Shown here: one piece after another, positions 9,646-18,681 of the stretch
Numbering within the stretch: position 1 is the stretch's first letter
Layout of the letters: each line of letters opens with the position of its first letter
Origin: JACQGZ01 sp036004665
GTDB taxonomy: Bacteria; Sysuimicrobiota; Sysuimicrobiia; Sysuimicrobiales; Humicultoraceae
Direction: 5' to 3'
DNA length: 64,000 bases
NCBI GenBank assembly: GCA_036004665.1
Contig: DASYRG010000094.1
Coordinates: 33,893-97,892 of the forward strand
Translations under genes and position numbers: made by a program
Notes under the pieces: generated by a model
Databases searched by the model: none
Seen by the model: the letters and a program-made list of their open reading frames with translations, nothing else
What the model was told of the DNA's origin: nothing

Positions 9646-10731
9646 TCAGCCCTCAGAACCTATCCTTGCCTTCTTCAATCCCCACCTCGCCCTCAGCCCC
9701 TTAATCAGGCCGTAGTGAAACCCAGGCGCGGTAAACAGATCGGTCAAGATTCCCACAACGATGAAGCGGAGCTTCGCCTCTCCCGGGAAATCACGTCCCA
9801 TCCGCACGTACCACCAGGTCCTCGCCGTCAGGATTCCCAGCATCGCTCCAACCCCCAGCCATGGCGGCGCCAAGAACGCAGCCAGAGCGCTGCCCAGGAG
9901 GGAAGTACCCGACAGGACTTCGGTGGAACGCTGCCACCACCTAACGTAATTCTCGGGAGTGGAAGGAAGCCTCGCCCATATCAGTCCGGAAATCACCGCA
10001 TAGCCCAAGAGTTTTCCAGCATCATACTCTCTGGACAAGAAGGCCAGAAGGGACTCCGCTCGGCCAAAACTCAGCCTGTAGTGGGCGGCGGAATCCTTCA
10101 GAATCCGGTACCCAGCCCTTCGCAGGCGGTATGCGAGTGATTGGTCTTCGAGACCAAACTTCGGGTTGAGGGCGTAACCAAACCCTCCGCTGCTCCTCAC
10201 AGCCGCCGCCCGTATCAAATCGCCCTTCAACAACGAATATGTCAGTTCCGAGACCCCCTCCTGGAGGTAGTCAAGGTTGAGCAGTCTAGCGTAAATTCTC
10301 TGCATCAGTGGAAGACGATCGAATTGGGTTGCTTGGCCAGTCACGAGAGCCACCCTGTCATCCTGAAAGTGAGCCAGAAGTCTCTCGACATAGTCCTGTT
10401 CTATCAGCTCGATATCGTCGGGGTGGACGAAGAGGAAGTCCGTATCTCCACAGAGACCTAACACACGGTTCAGACTCGCAGAAAACCCGAGGTTCCCTTC
10501 ATTCTTGAGAACGTCGACCTGCCCCAGGGCGCTGGCAACCTTCGTCGCCACGTCATGTGTTTGGTCAGTCGACCCATCGTCGATGACGATCCTGCGCATA
10601 TTCCGATAGTTCTGATGGCGTAACGACCGAATCGCTCGCTCGATGTAGGACTGACCTTGGAAAGTTGTGATCACCGCGACGACCGTCGGCGGTTGATTGC
10701 CGCCGTCGAATGGACTACCCGTCTCTGACAT
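9646..10731 (-). CDS. GT2 family glycosyltransferase
   Basis: 361 residues. The N-terminal GT-A fold is recognisable from VVAVITTFQGQSYIERAIRSL (nucleotide-sugar binding strand and helix), VIDDGSTDQT, NEGNLGFSASLN and the metal-binding HPDD (about residue 105). A C-terminal region with a hydrophobic segment near residues 275-310 suggests membrane association. This is an inverting sugar transferase acting on the cytoplasmic face, most similar to rhamnosyl-type GT2 enzymes. ATG at 10731 is used, and the stop abuts the next gene with a two-base gap. The sugar specificity cannot be read from the sequence. Confidence 0.9.
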   Translation of the reverse strand: MSETGSPFDGGNQPPTVVAVITTFQGQSYIERAIRSLRHQNYRNMRRIVIDDGSTDQTHDVATKVASALGQVDVLKNEGNLGFSASLNRVLGLCGDTDFLFVHPDDIELIEQDYVERLLAHFQDDRVALVTGQATQFDRLPLMQRIYARLLNLDYLQEGVSELTYSLLKGDLIRAAAVRSSGGFGYALNPKFGLEDQSLAYRLRRAGYRILKDSAAHYRLSFGRAESLLAFLSREYDAGKLLGYAVISGLIWARLPSTPENYVRWWQRSTEVLSGTSLLGSALAAFLAPPWLGVGAMLGILTARTWWYVRMGRDFPGEAKLRFIVVGILTDLFTAPGFHYGLIKGLRARWGLKKARIGSEG

Positions 10732-10763
10732 TTCCGCCCGCTATCCCCGCACCCGCCACAGGT

Positions 10764-11630
10764 TCAGTAACCTCGCAGGGATCCCGCGGCCTCCAACACG
10801 TGCAACGCATTTCTGGCATCGGGTAACTCAACCACAGCTCCGGCCACGCCGATCCTTCGGAGAAATTCAAGCTGATCCAGGCTGGGGGCACGGTCAGGGG
10901 AGGGAAGCGTCGCATAGATCGTTGCACGCGTCCGTCGAAGACGGCTGAGGCATTCTTCCAATGACGGCTTGACGCGATAGCCCGAACGGTTCAGGGGTCC
11001 GGCGATCGCGGAGACTCTCAGCGCCTGCTCCTCCACGACCTGCAAGAGGACCCCTACGTTCTCCGTCGAGAGCCCTGCGCTCACGCCGTAATGCTTGCCG
11101 ATCAATTGGATAATCTGCCGGAGCATGGCCGTGTGGCCATTGGCGAGCAAAACATCCGTAACGGCGGAGTGCAAGAGTGCCAGCTTCGGCCTAAAATGCC
11201 TGAACTGGGTCATATCATACGCGGCGAGCAACGAGATGAGCGTGGAGAAGAGGGTCCCTCGTCGTTCCGCGAGGACTGACAGGGCGCGGAGGCCGAGAGC
11301 GGGGTAATCGCCAGGCGCCAGTTCTCGGAGTAAACGTATGGCAGATCCGACCGACCCGAAATTCTGCAGGAACCGGGAATAGCGGTCCATGTTCGGCACG
11401 ATGGGTATGATGTCCCACGGAAACTCGGACTGCAGGGCTCTCACGTGGTGGAGGACAGCAGGTTCATACACGCACGTCATGGTCCGAAGATTCATGCCGT
11501 GCAGCTGGATCAGGTACGTCCGGACAGCCGATGCAGACGCGAAGGTGCGACGATACTCCTCCTGAAGACTGTCCCTGAGCACACTCACTCCCCGGACTGG
11601 GTCAAGGCTGACAAGGAGGCGCAGCGTCAC
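10764..11630 (-). CDS. Unrecognised TIM-barrel-like protein coupled to an oxidoreductase
   Basis: 288 residues, mostly soluble, with alternating beta strands and helices: LRLLVSLD near the start, IIPIVPNM, RATIYATL, VAGAVVELPD near the end. The rhythm is that of an aldolase-like (beta/alpha)8 barrel, but I recognise no catalytic motif. The ATG at 11630 overlaps the stop of the Gfo/Idh/MocA gene by four bases (ATGA), implying translational coupling and possibly a shared pathway, such as synthesis of an unusual sugar for the surface glycan. No function is assigned. Confidence 0.75.
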   Translation of the reverse strand: MTLRLLVSLDPVRGVSVLRDSLQEEYRRTFASASAVRTYLIQLHGMNLRTMTCVYEPAVLHHVRALQSEFPWDIIPIVPNMDRYSRFLQNFGSVGSAIRLLRELAPGDYPALGLRALSVLAERRGTLFSTLISLLAAYDMTQFRHFRPKLALLHSAVTDVLLANGHTAMLRQIIQLIGKHYGVSAGLSTENVGVLLQVVEEQALRVSAIAGPLNRSGYRVKPSLEECLSRLRRTRATIYATLPSPDRAPSLDQLEFLRRIGVAGAVVELPDARNALHVLEAAGSLRGY

Positions 11631-12652
11631 AGGGGGCTTCCGACAAGCGCAGGTCTCCCTGTCTCAGCAGAGCGATACACAGCATCCAATATCTGTTGAA
11701 CAGCAAAGCCTTCGGACCAGGGGACTTGTGGGGAATGGCCCTGCATGAGGCTGGTCACAAAGTCCAGATCCTCTTCGACGTAGCCATCCCCACCCAGGTA
11801 GAAGGGGGCGTGTTCGGGAAAATCCGAAGCGTGCAACGACTGAGCGTCCTCACGCCCTTCTGGTCCTAGCCCCCACCAAATTTCCCGATTGCTGACCATG
11901 AGATGCCCTTCGTCCGCTACCACGCGGAGGGAAAGGACGTGCGCGGGATAGCCGTCGACGTCCCAGGCCACCCGCACGCGAGCGTCGAACCCGGACGCAA
12001 ATCTCAGCAGAACTCTCGATCCATCCTCCACAGTGTTGCGGCGATACTCGAGAGTGGCCTCGACTTCCTCAACCCGGCCGAACAGTCGATAGAGCATGTG
12101 GATAAGGTGGGAGCCCACCTGAGCAACGGCGCCACCGCCGGCCAGCTGCTTGTCTCCCATCCAAGATCGCAGCCTGGAAAAGACCGCCCCCACGTAGATG
12201 GACGCAACGACGGAACGCACACCTCCCAAAGTCCCTCCCGCCAGCACCTCACCAGCGCGCCGGAACGTTGGCAAGTGCGCCATCACATAGCCCACAGCGT
12301 AGATCGACAAAGGCTGCTGTCGTACCAGGTCCAGGAGTCGGGCCGCGTTCTCACGCGAATCTGCCATTGGCTTTTCCAAGAACACTCCCAGTCCCCTCCG
12401 GTGACACGGCTCCGCCAGGTCCCGCGTAAACCGGGGAGGGACGCATATGAACACTGCGTCCGGCGCAATCTCGTCGAGCAGCTTCTCAAGCGATGAGTAA
12501 AAGGGAGCGTGCACGCCAATACTCTGCGCCAACCCTTTCCGACGAGGATCTGAATCCATCACCCCAACGAGCACGGCGGCAGGAAGTTGGTTGAGGATGC
12601 TACCGTGCAGCAACCCCATACGACCCAGCCCGATCACGGCAACGCGGACCAT
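11627..12652 (-). CDS. Gfo/Idh/MocA family NAD(P)-dependent oxidoreductase
   Basis: 341 residues, the normal length for this family. Residues 1-120 are a Rossmann domain with GLGRMG (residues 8-13), an acidic residue after strand 2 (MDSDPRR) and the family signature EKPMADS near residue 92. The C-terminal half is the alpha/beta substrate domain. These enzymes oxidise or reduce hydroxyl/keto groups of sugars and inositols, often making keto-sugar precursors for amino or deoxy sugars in polysaccharide loci. It overlaps the downstream TIM-barrel-like gene by four bases. The substrate is unknown. Confidence 0.92.
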   Translation of the reverse strand: MVRVAVIGLGRMGLLHGSILNQLPAAVLVGVMDSDPRRKGLAQSIGVHAPFYSSLEKLLDEIAPDAVFICVPPRFTRDLAEPCHRRGLGVFLEKPMADSRENAARLLDLVRQQPLSIYAVGYVMAHLPTFRRAGEVLAGGTLGGVRSVVASIYVGAVFSRLRSWMGDKQLAGGGAVAQVGSHLIHMLYRLFGRVEEVEATLEYRRNTVEDGSRVLLRFASGFDARVRVAWDVDGYPAHVLSLRVVADEGHLMVSNREIWWGLGPEGREDAQSLHASDFPEHAPFYLGGDGYVEEDLDFVTSLMQGHSPQVPWSEGFAVQQILDAVYRSAETGRPALVGSPL

Positions 12653-12694
12653 CCAGACCGTTTGCCTCCCCGCCCGGTGGGCAGCTATCTCAGA

Positions 12695-13621
12695 TCAATG
12701 CAGTTCCTGAAGAGTCCTTTGGATGCCCTCCTCCAAGGAAGTCAGTGGGAGGCCGATTTGCCTCGCTCCTTCCCCGGGAGCGTAGGGACGGTCTTGCATC
12801 AACCCGAGGATGGTGTCTTCGCTCACAGGCGCCCTCCTCCACAGCTTGTTCGCGACGCGCACGGCAGGTGCGACCAATCCAAAAGGCAACGGCACGATGA
12901 GGGGGCGTCGGCCTAAGGCACGTGCGACCAGGATAAGAAACTGCTTGTACGTGATGTGATCGGGTCCCGACAGATGCACTTCACGCGGGGCATCGTGTTC
13001 TAAGCACCGCGCAACACCAGCTGCGACATCATCAACGTAGATGGGCGCGAGTTCAGTATTACCTGGACCAATGATAGGGATCACGGGGAGTTTCTTCACC
13101 AGGCTGACAAGGCGCCCAAAGACGCTTCGCCAGTCAGGCCCGTAAACGAACGACGGCCGGACGACCGAGACATCCTGGCCCGAGCCCAGTGCCAGCAGTT
13201 CACCTTCTCGCTTTGTCGTCGCATACGCTCCGGGATTGTCGGACTGCGTCCCGATAACAACCAGGCGGGGGTGCACTCCAAGGATCTCGGAGGCATCAAG
13301 GACGTTCTTGACACCCACAACGTTCACCGCGAAGCTCCGTGCCGATCCTCGACCAGCGCTCACCGAGGTAACACCCGCGGCGTAGACAACGACATCAACC
13401 TCCTGCACAGCGGCCGTCATCGTCCGAAGATCAATGACGTCGCCCATGAGAACCTTGAGCGACAGGTGCGACAGATGATTCAGAGCGGAAGTCGAGCGAG
13501 CTAGCACGACAACACGGTGCCCCAGGGCAACGAGATGCTTGACAATATGCGTGCCCAGAAAACCGCTGCCGCCGGTCACAAGGACTCTCCGCGCAGCAAG
13601 AGTCAGGCCTTCGTCGGGCAT
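12695..13621 (-). CDS. NAD-dependent epimerase/dehydratase (extended SDR)
   Basis: 308 residues. The extended short-chain dehydrogenase fold begins with VLVTGGSGFLGTHIVKHL (cofactor loop TGGSGFLG near residues 16-23). The catalytic region shows T-Q-S-D and a Tyr-x-x-x-Lys (YATTK, near residue 133). Family members act on nucleotide sugars or reduce ketones. It lies in the nucleotide-sugar part of the polysaccharide locus, upstream of the Gfo/Idh oxidoreductase. Specificity is not determinable here. Confidence 0.9.
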   Translation of the reverse strand: MPDEGLTLAARRVLVTGGSGFLGTHIVKHLVALGHRVVVLARSTSALNHLSHLSLKVLMGDVIDLRTMTAAVQEVDVVVYAAGVTSVSAGRGSARSFAVNVVGVKNVLDASEILGVHPRLVVIGTQSDNPGAYATTKREGELLALGSGQDVSVVRPSFVYGPDWRSVFGRLVSLVKKLPVIPIIGPGNTELAPIYVDDVAAGVARCLEHDAPREVHLSGPDHITYKQFLILVARALGRRPLIVPLPFGLVAPAVRVANKLWRRAPVSEDTILGLMQDRPYAPGEGARQIGLPLTSLEEGIQRTLQELH

Positions 13622-13717
13622 CTCAGGCCGTCTAACCCTGCTCTAGGACTTGACCTCTCTTCGGACGATCTCGGTAACTGAAGACATGCGTCTGCGGTCG
13701 GGCAGCAGACGTCGAAG

Positions 13718-14407
13718 TCACTCACGGAAACGTGTTCGGAGGATTTCTCTTATGATCTTCCACCCGTCGCGCAGGGGGTGAAGCGTGCTCCGCCCTGCGA
13801 ACCGCCGGCGTTCGAAACTGGGAAGTTCGATGACCCGAAGGCCTGCCTTGTGGGCGCCGATCATGAGCGCCGCATCGATTTCCATGTTTTCCGCCCGGAC
13901 AGCAAGCCGTCGCACCGCCTCCCTGCGGAAACCGAAGTAACCGTAACAGACATCTGTATACCGGGTGCCGTGAAGCAGGTTGGTCAACCAAACGACAATC
14001 CTGTTTCCAAGAAACCGGAAGGTTGTCAAATCTGCAGACCCACCACCAGGGAGGAACCTGGAGCCGTGGACGACGTCATATCCCTGTGCAAGGCATTCGA
14101 CCATCCGAGTGGTCTCCCACGGATCATGCGAATAGTCGCCATCCAGGTAAAGGACATACTCTCCCCTCGCGCCTGCCAGCCCCGCGGTGACGGCCACACC
14201 CTTCCCTTTTCGCGTCTCAAGCATGACGCGACAATCCGGCCTCACCCGAAGCGCCGTCTCCACTGATCGGTCGCGCGAGAGGCCGTCAACGACGATGACC
14301 TCATCTATGAAATCAGGAAGCTCTCTCAGCACCAGCGGAAGGTTAGCCTCTTCATTCAGTACGGGAATGACGACCGTCACGCTTACTCGAGGGGCAGCGT
14401 CTGTCAC
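13718..14407 (-). CDS. GT2 glycosyltransferase, dolichyl-phosphate mannose synthase-like
   Basis: About 230 residues from the chosen start. Motifs are VTVVIPVLNEEANLP, VIVVDGLSRD, KGKGVAVTAG and YLDGDYSHDP (donor/metal site), typical of DPM1-like GT2 enzymes that move a sugar from a nucleotide onto polyprenyl phosphate. No C-terminal membrane helices are obvious. The open frame extends to 14740, but that would overlap the preceding rmlD gene. A GTG at 14407 sits nine bases after GGAGGG, so I take it as the start; GTG at 14413 or 14461 is possible. The product probably supplies a lipid-linked sugar for the GT-C protein at the end of the locus (inference). Confidence 0.88.
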   Translation of the reverse strand: MTDAAPRVSVTVVIPVLNEEANLPLVLRELPDFIDEVIVVDGLSRDRSVETALRVRPDCRVMLETRKGKGVAVTAGLAGARGEYVLYLDGDYSHDPWETTRMVECLAQGYDVVHGSRFLPGGGSADLTTFRFLGNRIVVWLTNLLHGTRYTDVCYGYFGFRREAVRRLAVRAENMEIDAALMIGAHKAGLRVIELPSFERRRFAGRSTLHPLRDGWKIIREILRTRFRE

Positions 14408-14499
14408 GTGCACCCGCCCTCCTGCGGGGGCAACTGCGCCATTCAATTCCGTATCTCTCACCTCAGGCTCCCCATCGACTCGCGGCAGCCGCCCTTTCG

Positions 14500-15387
14500 C
14501 TACTCCCGAGCGTTGGCCATCTCGGCAAGGCGAGCGCCTCTGGCCCTGAAGTAGTGAGCAAGGGCTTCCTGCCACGGCCTGAGGGGGCTCAGGCGCAGCG
14601 ATTCCAACTTCCGCGAAACCAGCGCGGAATTCTTGGGGCGGGGTGCGTCTGGGGCCGCCTCCCGCAAGGTCCACGGGTGGAGCGTGGCACGCGCACCAGC
14701 GAAAGTGAACACTGCTTGGGCAAACTCGTACCATGTGCACGTGCCTGAATTGGTGACATGAAAGATTCCCCCACCCACCTCGCGTTGCACAATTTCCCGA
14801 ATCCGATCAGCGGCGTCGACCGTATACGTCGGGGAAATACGCACGTCGTTGACGATCCGGATCTCCTCTCCGCGCACAGCTTTGCTCAGAATCCTCTCGA
14901 CGAAACTGCCACCCTTGCCTGTGCTGCCAGTCCCACCATAGAGACTCGCCACCCGGATGATGTAGTGACGAGTGCTCAACCTGGCGACGAAGTGCTCTCC
15001 GGCGAGCTTGGAGATGCCATAGACATTAACCGGAGATGGGCGGTCATCTTCCGAGTAGGGCGCATCTTGCTCGCCGCCAAACACGTAGTCGGTGCTAATG
15101 TGCACGAACACCGCTCCCAGGCGGTGGCAGGTTGTCGCCAGATTCCCGACAGCCACGGCGTTGACCGCGAATGCTTGTACAGGATCCTTCTCGCACTCTT
15201 CCGTGTTGTGGTACGCAGCGGTATTGATCACTACTTCGGGTCGACGATCGACAATTACCAGCGAGGCACGCTCGTGGTCGCACACATCGAAGTCCCGTCT
15301 CGTCCAGGCAACGACCTCGTGCGCCTTGAACGCCCTGACGAGATCCGCCCCAAGCTGACCGTTTGCCCCGATAATGGCAACACGCAT
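14500..15387 (-). CDS. rmlD: dTDP-4-dehydrorhamnose reductase family protein
   Basis: 295 residues with the RmlD layout: IIGANGQLGADL (cofactor loop, residues 5-16), DVCDHE, NTAAYHNTEECE, HISTDYVFGG, and the active-site Tyr-x-x-x-Lys in NVYGISKLAGE. RmlD reduces dTDP-4-keto-6-deoxy-mannose to dTDP-L-rhamnose. Together with the RmlC-like epimerase nearby it suggests a deoxysugar in the glycan. No rmlA or rmlB is in the window, so the pathway would need genes elsewhere, and a related SDR reaction is possible. Confidence 0.87.
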   Translation of the reverse strand: MRVAIIGANGQLGADLVRAFKAHEVVAWTRRDFDVCDHERASLVIVDRRPEVVINTAAYHNTEECEKDPVQAFAVNAVAVGNLATTCHRLGAVFVHISTDYVFGGEQDAPYSEDDRPSPVNVYGISKLAGEHFVARLSTRHYIIRVASLYGGTGSTGKGGSFVERILSKAVRGEEIRIVNDVRISPTYTVDAADRIREIVQREVGGGIFHVTNSGTCTWYEFAQAVFTFAGARATLHPWTLREAAPDAPRPKNSALVSRKLESLRLSPLRPWQEALAHYFRARGARLAEMANARE

Positions 15388-15395
15388 GCCCGGAC

Positions 15396-16406
15396 CTATC
15401 CCCGTCCCCGCGATGGTCGGCGGCCTGCGACCATCTCCCCCGTCAAATCGATCTTCCGCCCGTCCAAGAGTCGCAGCAGCTCGGCCACGCCGTCCCGAAG
15501 GCTCCGGGATGGCTGCCAGCCCAGGGCTCCCAACGCCGTCCCGTCAACGCGCCCTGTCCGCTGAGGCCGAGGGCTGTCTCCGTAGTCGAGGGTGATGCCC
15601 CACCCAAGGACGTGGCGAGCGACCCGGTCGACCTCTAAGCAGACTTCGCTGAGGCGCGCGTTTCGTTCGGCAAGGTTGAACGATGACGCGGGAGCCGTAC
15701 TGGGAGATAACTCCAAGAGATGCAGATACGCCCTCGCAGCATCCGCCACGTGGGCGATGGGGCGCCATATCGCCCCGAAATCGTGCAGAATCATGGGGCG
15801 ACGCATCCACGCCGCAAGCACCATCCGATTGATCACAAGATCCCAACGCATCACGGGGCTGTATCCGTACAGAGATCCCTTGCGCAGGACCATTACCGTG
15901 AAGCCCGGCGTAGCCAGCGCCGTCAGTGCGCGCTCTGCCGAGAGCTTCGACTGTGCGTACACTCCGATGGGTTGGGGGAGGGGTGGGGCGTTGCTCTCCC
16001 ACTGGACGTCGTCCTCAAGGGGATGCCCAGCCGGCACCTGATAGATAGCGACGGTCGAGGCCAGGAGGAATTTCGGCACTCCCGCGCTCTTTGCTGCTTC
16101 TCCTAAAGCGATGGCAAGGTCAACGTTGACGCGCCACGTCCGCTGCGGATCACTCTCCGCTGCAGCGTCGCTTGAAATTCCCGCAAGATGAATGACGGCT
16201 TGCGCGTCTGAGAGGACCGAAGGCGCGTTCACGAGATCGTCCAAAGCTAGCGTGCGCAGGTCGATGCTGTCATGACTGAGTGACGAAAGCCGACGCAAGC
16301 GAAGTTCATCACTGTCGACCGCAACCACCCGATGACCCGCTGAAGCCAACAGGAGGGTGAGCGTTGACCCCACATACCCCGCTCCGCCGGTAACGATGAC
16401 CCTCAT
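15396..16406 (-). CDS. NAD-dependent sugar epimerase/dehydratase (extended SDR)
   Basis: 336 residues. The N-terminus MRVIVTGGAGYVGSTL carries the GxxGxxG cofactor loop. AVIHLAGISSD and the catalytic YAQSKLSAE (Tyr and Lys) follow. It is a nucleotide-sugar epimerase/dehydratase of the GalE/RmlB superfamily, exact reaction unknown. ATG at 16406 overlaps the stop of the RmlC-like gene by four bases, and the gene ends nine bases before rmlD, so the three form one unit. Confidence 0.9.
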   Translation of the reverse strand: MRVIVTGGAGYVGSTLTLLLASAGHRVVAVDSDELRLRRLSSLSHDSIDLRTLALDDLVNAPSVLSDAQAVIHLAGISSDAAAESDPQRTWRVNVDLAIALGEAAKSAGVPKFLLASTVAIYQVPAGHPLEDDVQWESNAPPLPQPIGVYAQSKLSAERALTALATPGFTVMVLRKGSLYGYSPVMRWDLVINRMVLAAWMRRPMILHDFGAIWRPIAHVADAARAYLHLLELSPSTAPASSFNLAERNARLSEVCLEVDRVARHVLGWGITLDYGDSPRPQRTGRVDGTALGALGWQPSRSLRDGVAELLRLLDGRKIDLTGEMVAGRRPSRGRG

Positions 16407-16903
16407 CGTCCTCGTACCGTCCAGATGTCGCCAAAGGCATCCGGGGGAACACGGACCTCGTCTGGCTGCGCGCGGTTGTACACCTCACTGGCGATGCTAA
16501 TCATCTGAGTGTCATCCTCGAGCGACATCCAGCCATGGAACACGCCCGGAGGAACCGCGATCAGACTGGGATTTCTCTCGGACGTCACAAAGACGTTCAT
16601 CACTCCATGCGTGGGACTGTCCCGACGGTCGTCCACGAGAACAAACTTCGCTGCCCCCCGGCTGAGGAAGAACCAGTCCCAGAGCGTCTCATGCTTGTGG
16701 AATGCTCGGATCGTGCCACGGCCAAAATTCCCCACGATGTACACCTGGCCGAACCTCGTAAAGTGTGGATCTACGCGGCGGAGGATCTCCATGAGATATC
16801 CGCGGTCGTCGACGTGCGCGACGAGAGAGACGAAACTGACGCCGTGAATTGTGGCCAGGTTCGGTTTCGCTTGGAGGATCTCGGGTTTCATGACCACACT
16901 CAT
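16403..16903 (-). CDS. RmlC-like dTDP-sugar 3,5-epimerase family protein
   Basis: 166 residues, close to the family's usual 180. The cupin shows RAFHKHETLWDWF, where His-63 matches the catalytic His of RmlC, and PPGVFHGWMSLED on a later strand. RmlC epimerises dTDP-4-keto-6-deoxyglucose ahead of RmlD. Here the neighbouring SDR genes could equally use another keto-sugar. The start may be ATG 16903 or ATG 16891; a GGAG lies only three bases before the former. Confidence 0.85.
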   Translation of the reverse strand: MSVVMKPEILQAKPNLATIHGVSFVSLVAHVDDRGYLMEILRRVDPHFTRFGQVYIVGNFGRGTIRAFHKHETLWDWFFLSRGAAKFVLVDDRRDSPTHGVMNVFVTSERNPSLIAVPPGVFHGWMSLEDDTQMISIASEVYNRAQPDEVRVPPDAFGDIWTVRGR

Positions 16904-16911
16904 CGGCTCCG

Positions 16912-18177
16912 TTACACTGCCTGACGCTGAGGTTGCAGGGCGAGATCAGACGCACGCAGCGACCACCACACGCCTGCACATGCGATCACTCCCGTGGCGG
17001 CCACCAGCAACGCAACCATCTCGAGGCGGGTGGCGAACGCCCATAGCACGACTAGAAACAGCACCGCGTGCGCACTCAGCCAGCGGAGGACGGCTGGCCG
17101 CCGAGTGGCCAGAAGGTAGTACACGCCGAGCAAAGCCAGCTCGTTGGCAAGCATCCCCAGACCGACCAGCCACATCAGCGGCGCGCCTTCGATGTAGGCC
17201 GCACCGAAGAGAAGAGAGATGATTCGACGCGGCGCTATGAGATAGGCAGCGACCAGCAAGCCACCGGCCAGGGCGCCAAACGCTGCGGTGCGCAGGAGGA
17301 CCGAGCGTTGCCCGTTGTTGCGCGAATGTCGTCGCACGACCTCCGGGAGCATCGCCATCGCCAGAGGCGCCGTGAGATAAAGGACGATCTTGCCGCCAGT
17401 GGAAGCCGCCGCATACACGCCTGCTGCGGCGGGAGGAAAGAGGATCTTCACCAGGACCACATCCGACTGAGTCAAGACCGCAAAGGTTGAGACGGCGATC
17501 GCATACGGGATGAGCGTGCGAATGCTGAATGCACCCCGTGGGTGGACGTCCACAGATCGTGGGGCGATTTGACGTCTCAGACCGATCATTGTGACGGCGA
17601 AGGCACCCAGTGACCCGAGGCTGATAGCAGCAACGGCTCCGCTGAGTCCCATCCCGGCGGAAACAAGCAGTATCCCCGCGCCCAGCTTGAGCAACCCTTC
17701 AACGGCGAAACTTGCCCCCAACCTCCAGAACCGCTGCACGCCCTGCAGGAGGCCCCGGACGACCGGCAGGGGCAACCAGGAGATGAGAACGGTCCCCGCA
17801 ATCGCCACTGGTATCGGAGAGCCAAGTCGCAGAAGGGTAGCCAACCATGGACTGAGCAAGAGAGGTAAGGACGAAAGGAGGAGCCCCGCCAAGAGAGTCG
17901 GCCTGAGCCAGCGAGTGAAGACACTACCAACGAATGATGCGTCCTGGGTGCCGCCGTCCCGTGCGACAAAGGCTGACAGTCCCATCTGGATCGTGGTGGC
18001 GGGGATAGTCATGATGAACAGGAGGCCCAGGAGAGCGCTTAGGCCCCCGTACGCTGGCGGCCCCAGCGCTCGGCTCATGATCACGTGAAAGAGCCAGTTC
18101 GCGCCGTTCATCACTGCCATAGACAATGTGAGGATGAGCCCCTGGCGGAGAAGACGATCGATCACAAAACTGCTCAC
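16912..18177 (-). CDS. Polysaccharide flippase (Wzx/MOP superfamily)
   Basis: 421 residues with about 12 hydrophobic helices spread evenly over the whole protein and basic loops between them. This is the layout of MOP-superfamily exporters that flip undecaprenyl-linked glycan units across the cytoplasmic membrane. The GTG start at 18177 is the most upstream gene of the minus-strand polysaccharide locus, so the promoter should lie in 18178-18400. No Wzy or Wzz protein of classical type follows; the large membrane proteins downstream may fill that role. Confidence 0.88.
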   Translation of the reverse strand: MSSFVIDRLLRQGLILTLSMAVMNGANWLFHVIMSRALGPPAYGGLSALLGLLFIMTIPATTIQMGLSAFVARDGGTQDASFVGSVFTRWLRPTLLAGLLLSSLPLLLSPWLATLLRLGSPIPVAIAGTVLISWLPLPVVRGLLQGVQRFWRLGASFAVEGLLKLGAGILLVSAGMGLSGAVAAISLGSLGAFAVTMIGLRRQIAPRSVDVHPRGAFSIRTLIPYAIAVSTFAVLTQSDVVLVKILFPPAAAGVYAAASTGGKIVLYLTAPLAMAMLPEVVRRHSRNNGQRSVLLRTAAFGALAGGLLVAAYLIAPRRIISLLFGAAYIEGAPLMWLVGLGMLANELALLGVYYLLATRRPAVLRWLSAHAVLFLVVLWAFATRLEMVALLVAATGVIACAGVWWSLRASDLALQPQRQAV

Positions 18178-18681
18178 CAGGGCATCACGAAGACTTCGCC
18201 AGTCGCGTCATTTGAAGCGATCCACCCGGCAGGCGAATGTAGACAGCGCCGCCTCATCATGAGAGCTAGTCGTGATCTTGGGGTAGAGGTATGGCACATT
18301 CTCTCCTAAGCCAGTCACCACCTTCCACGCGGCACGGGGGCTTCCAGACGGGAATCTCTCTACGCTAGCAACACCTCCACCAAGGAAACTAAGAGGCAAC
18401 ATGCCGGAGAATCACCGGCAGTTCGTCGCTAGTCTTTCCGAACGCATGTTTGGGTATGGGAATGCAATGAGGATTTTCCGCCTGCTACTGCGGAGCCACA
18501 CAACCTCCATAGATGAAACACTGGCAACCCATGGCAGTCCCCTGGCGGTCTTGAAGTACCTCGAAAGATGGATCTTTGGTCGATGATGCAGGACGCAGCC
18601 TGATGAGAACAGAACCCTCGGCGTCACGACACGATGTCAAGAGAGCGGCCGAGAAGGTTCACCTCATTCCAAGGGCAGAAG
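18178..18681. other. Intergenic region between divergent units
   Basis: 504 bases between the flippase gene (minus) and the sugar dehydrogenase gene (plus), less GC-rich than the flanks. It probably holds the promoters of both units, but I could not pick convincing -35/-10 pairs. A short plus-strand open frame inside it is listed separately. Confidence 0.5.
18401..18586 (+). CDS. Possible 61-residue protein of unknown function
   Basis: The ATG at 18401 follows AAGAGG at a workable distance. The product would be a basic, mostly helical 61-residue protein (start MPENHRQFV, end KYLERWIFGR). I recognise no family. An opposing minus-strand frame of similar length covers the same bases, so coding is uncertain. 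Confidence 0.25.
   Translation: MPENHRQFVASLSERMFGYGNAMRIFRLLLRSHTTSIDETLATHGSPLAVLKYLERWIFGR

Noticed and set aside
14408..14740. N-terminal extension of the DPM1-like GT2
   Set aside because: It would overlap rmlD, has no family match, and a good GTG with ribosome site lies at 14407.
18412..18627. Minus-strand frame of 71 codons opposite the small plus-strand frame
   Set aside because: No ribosome site or family resemblance; likely a shadow.
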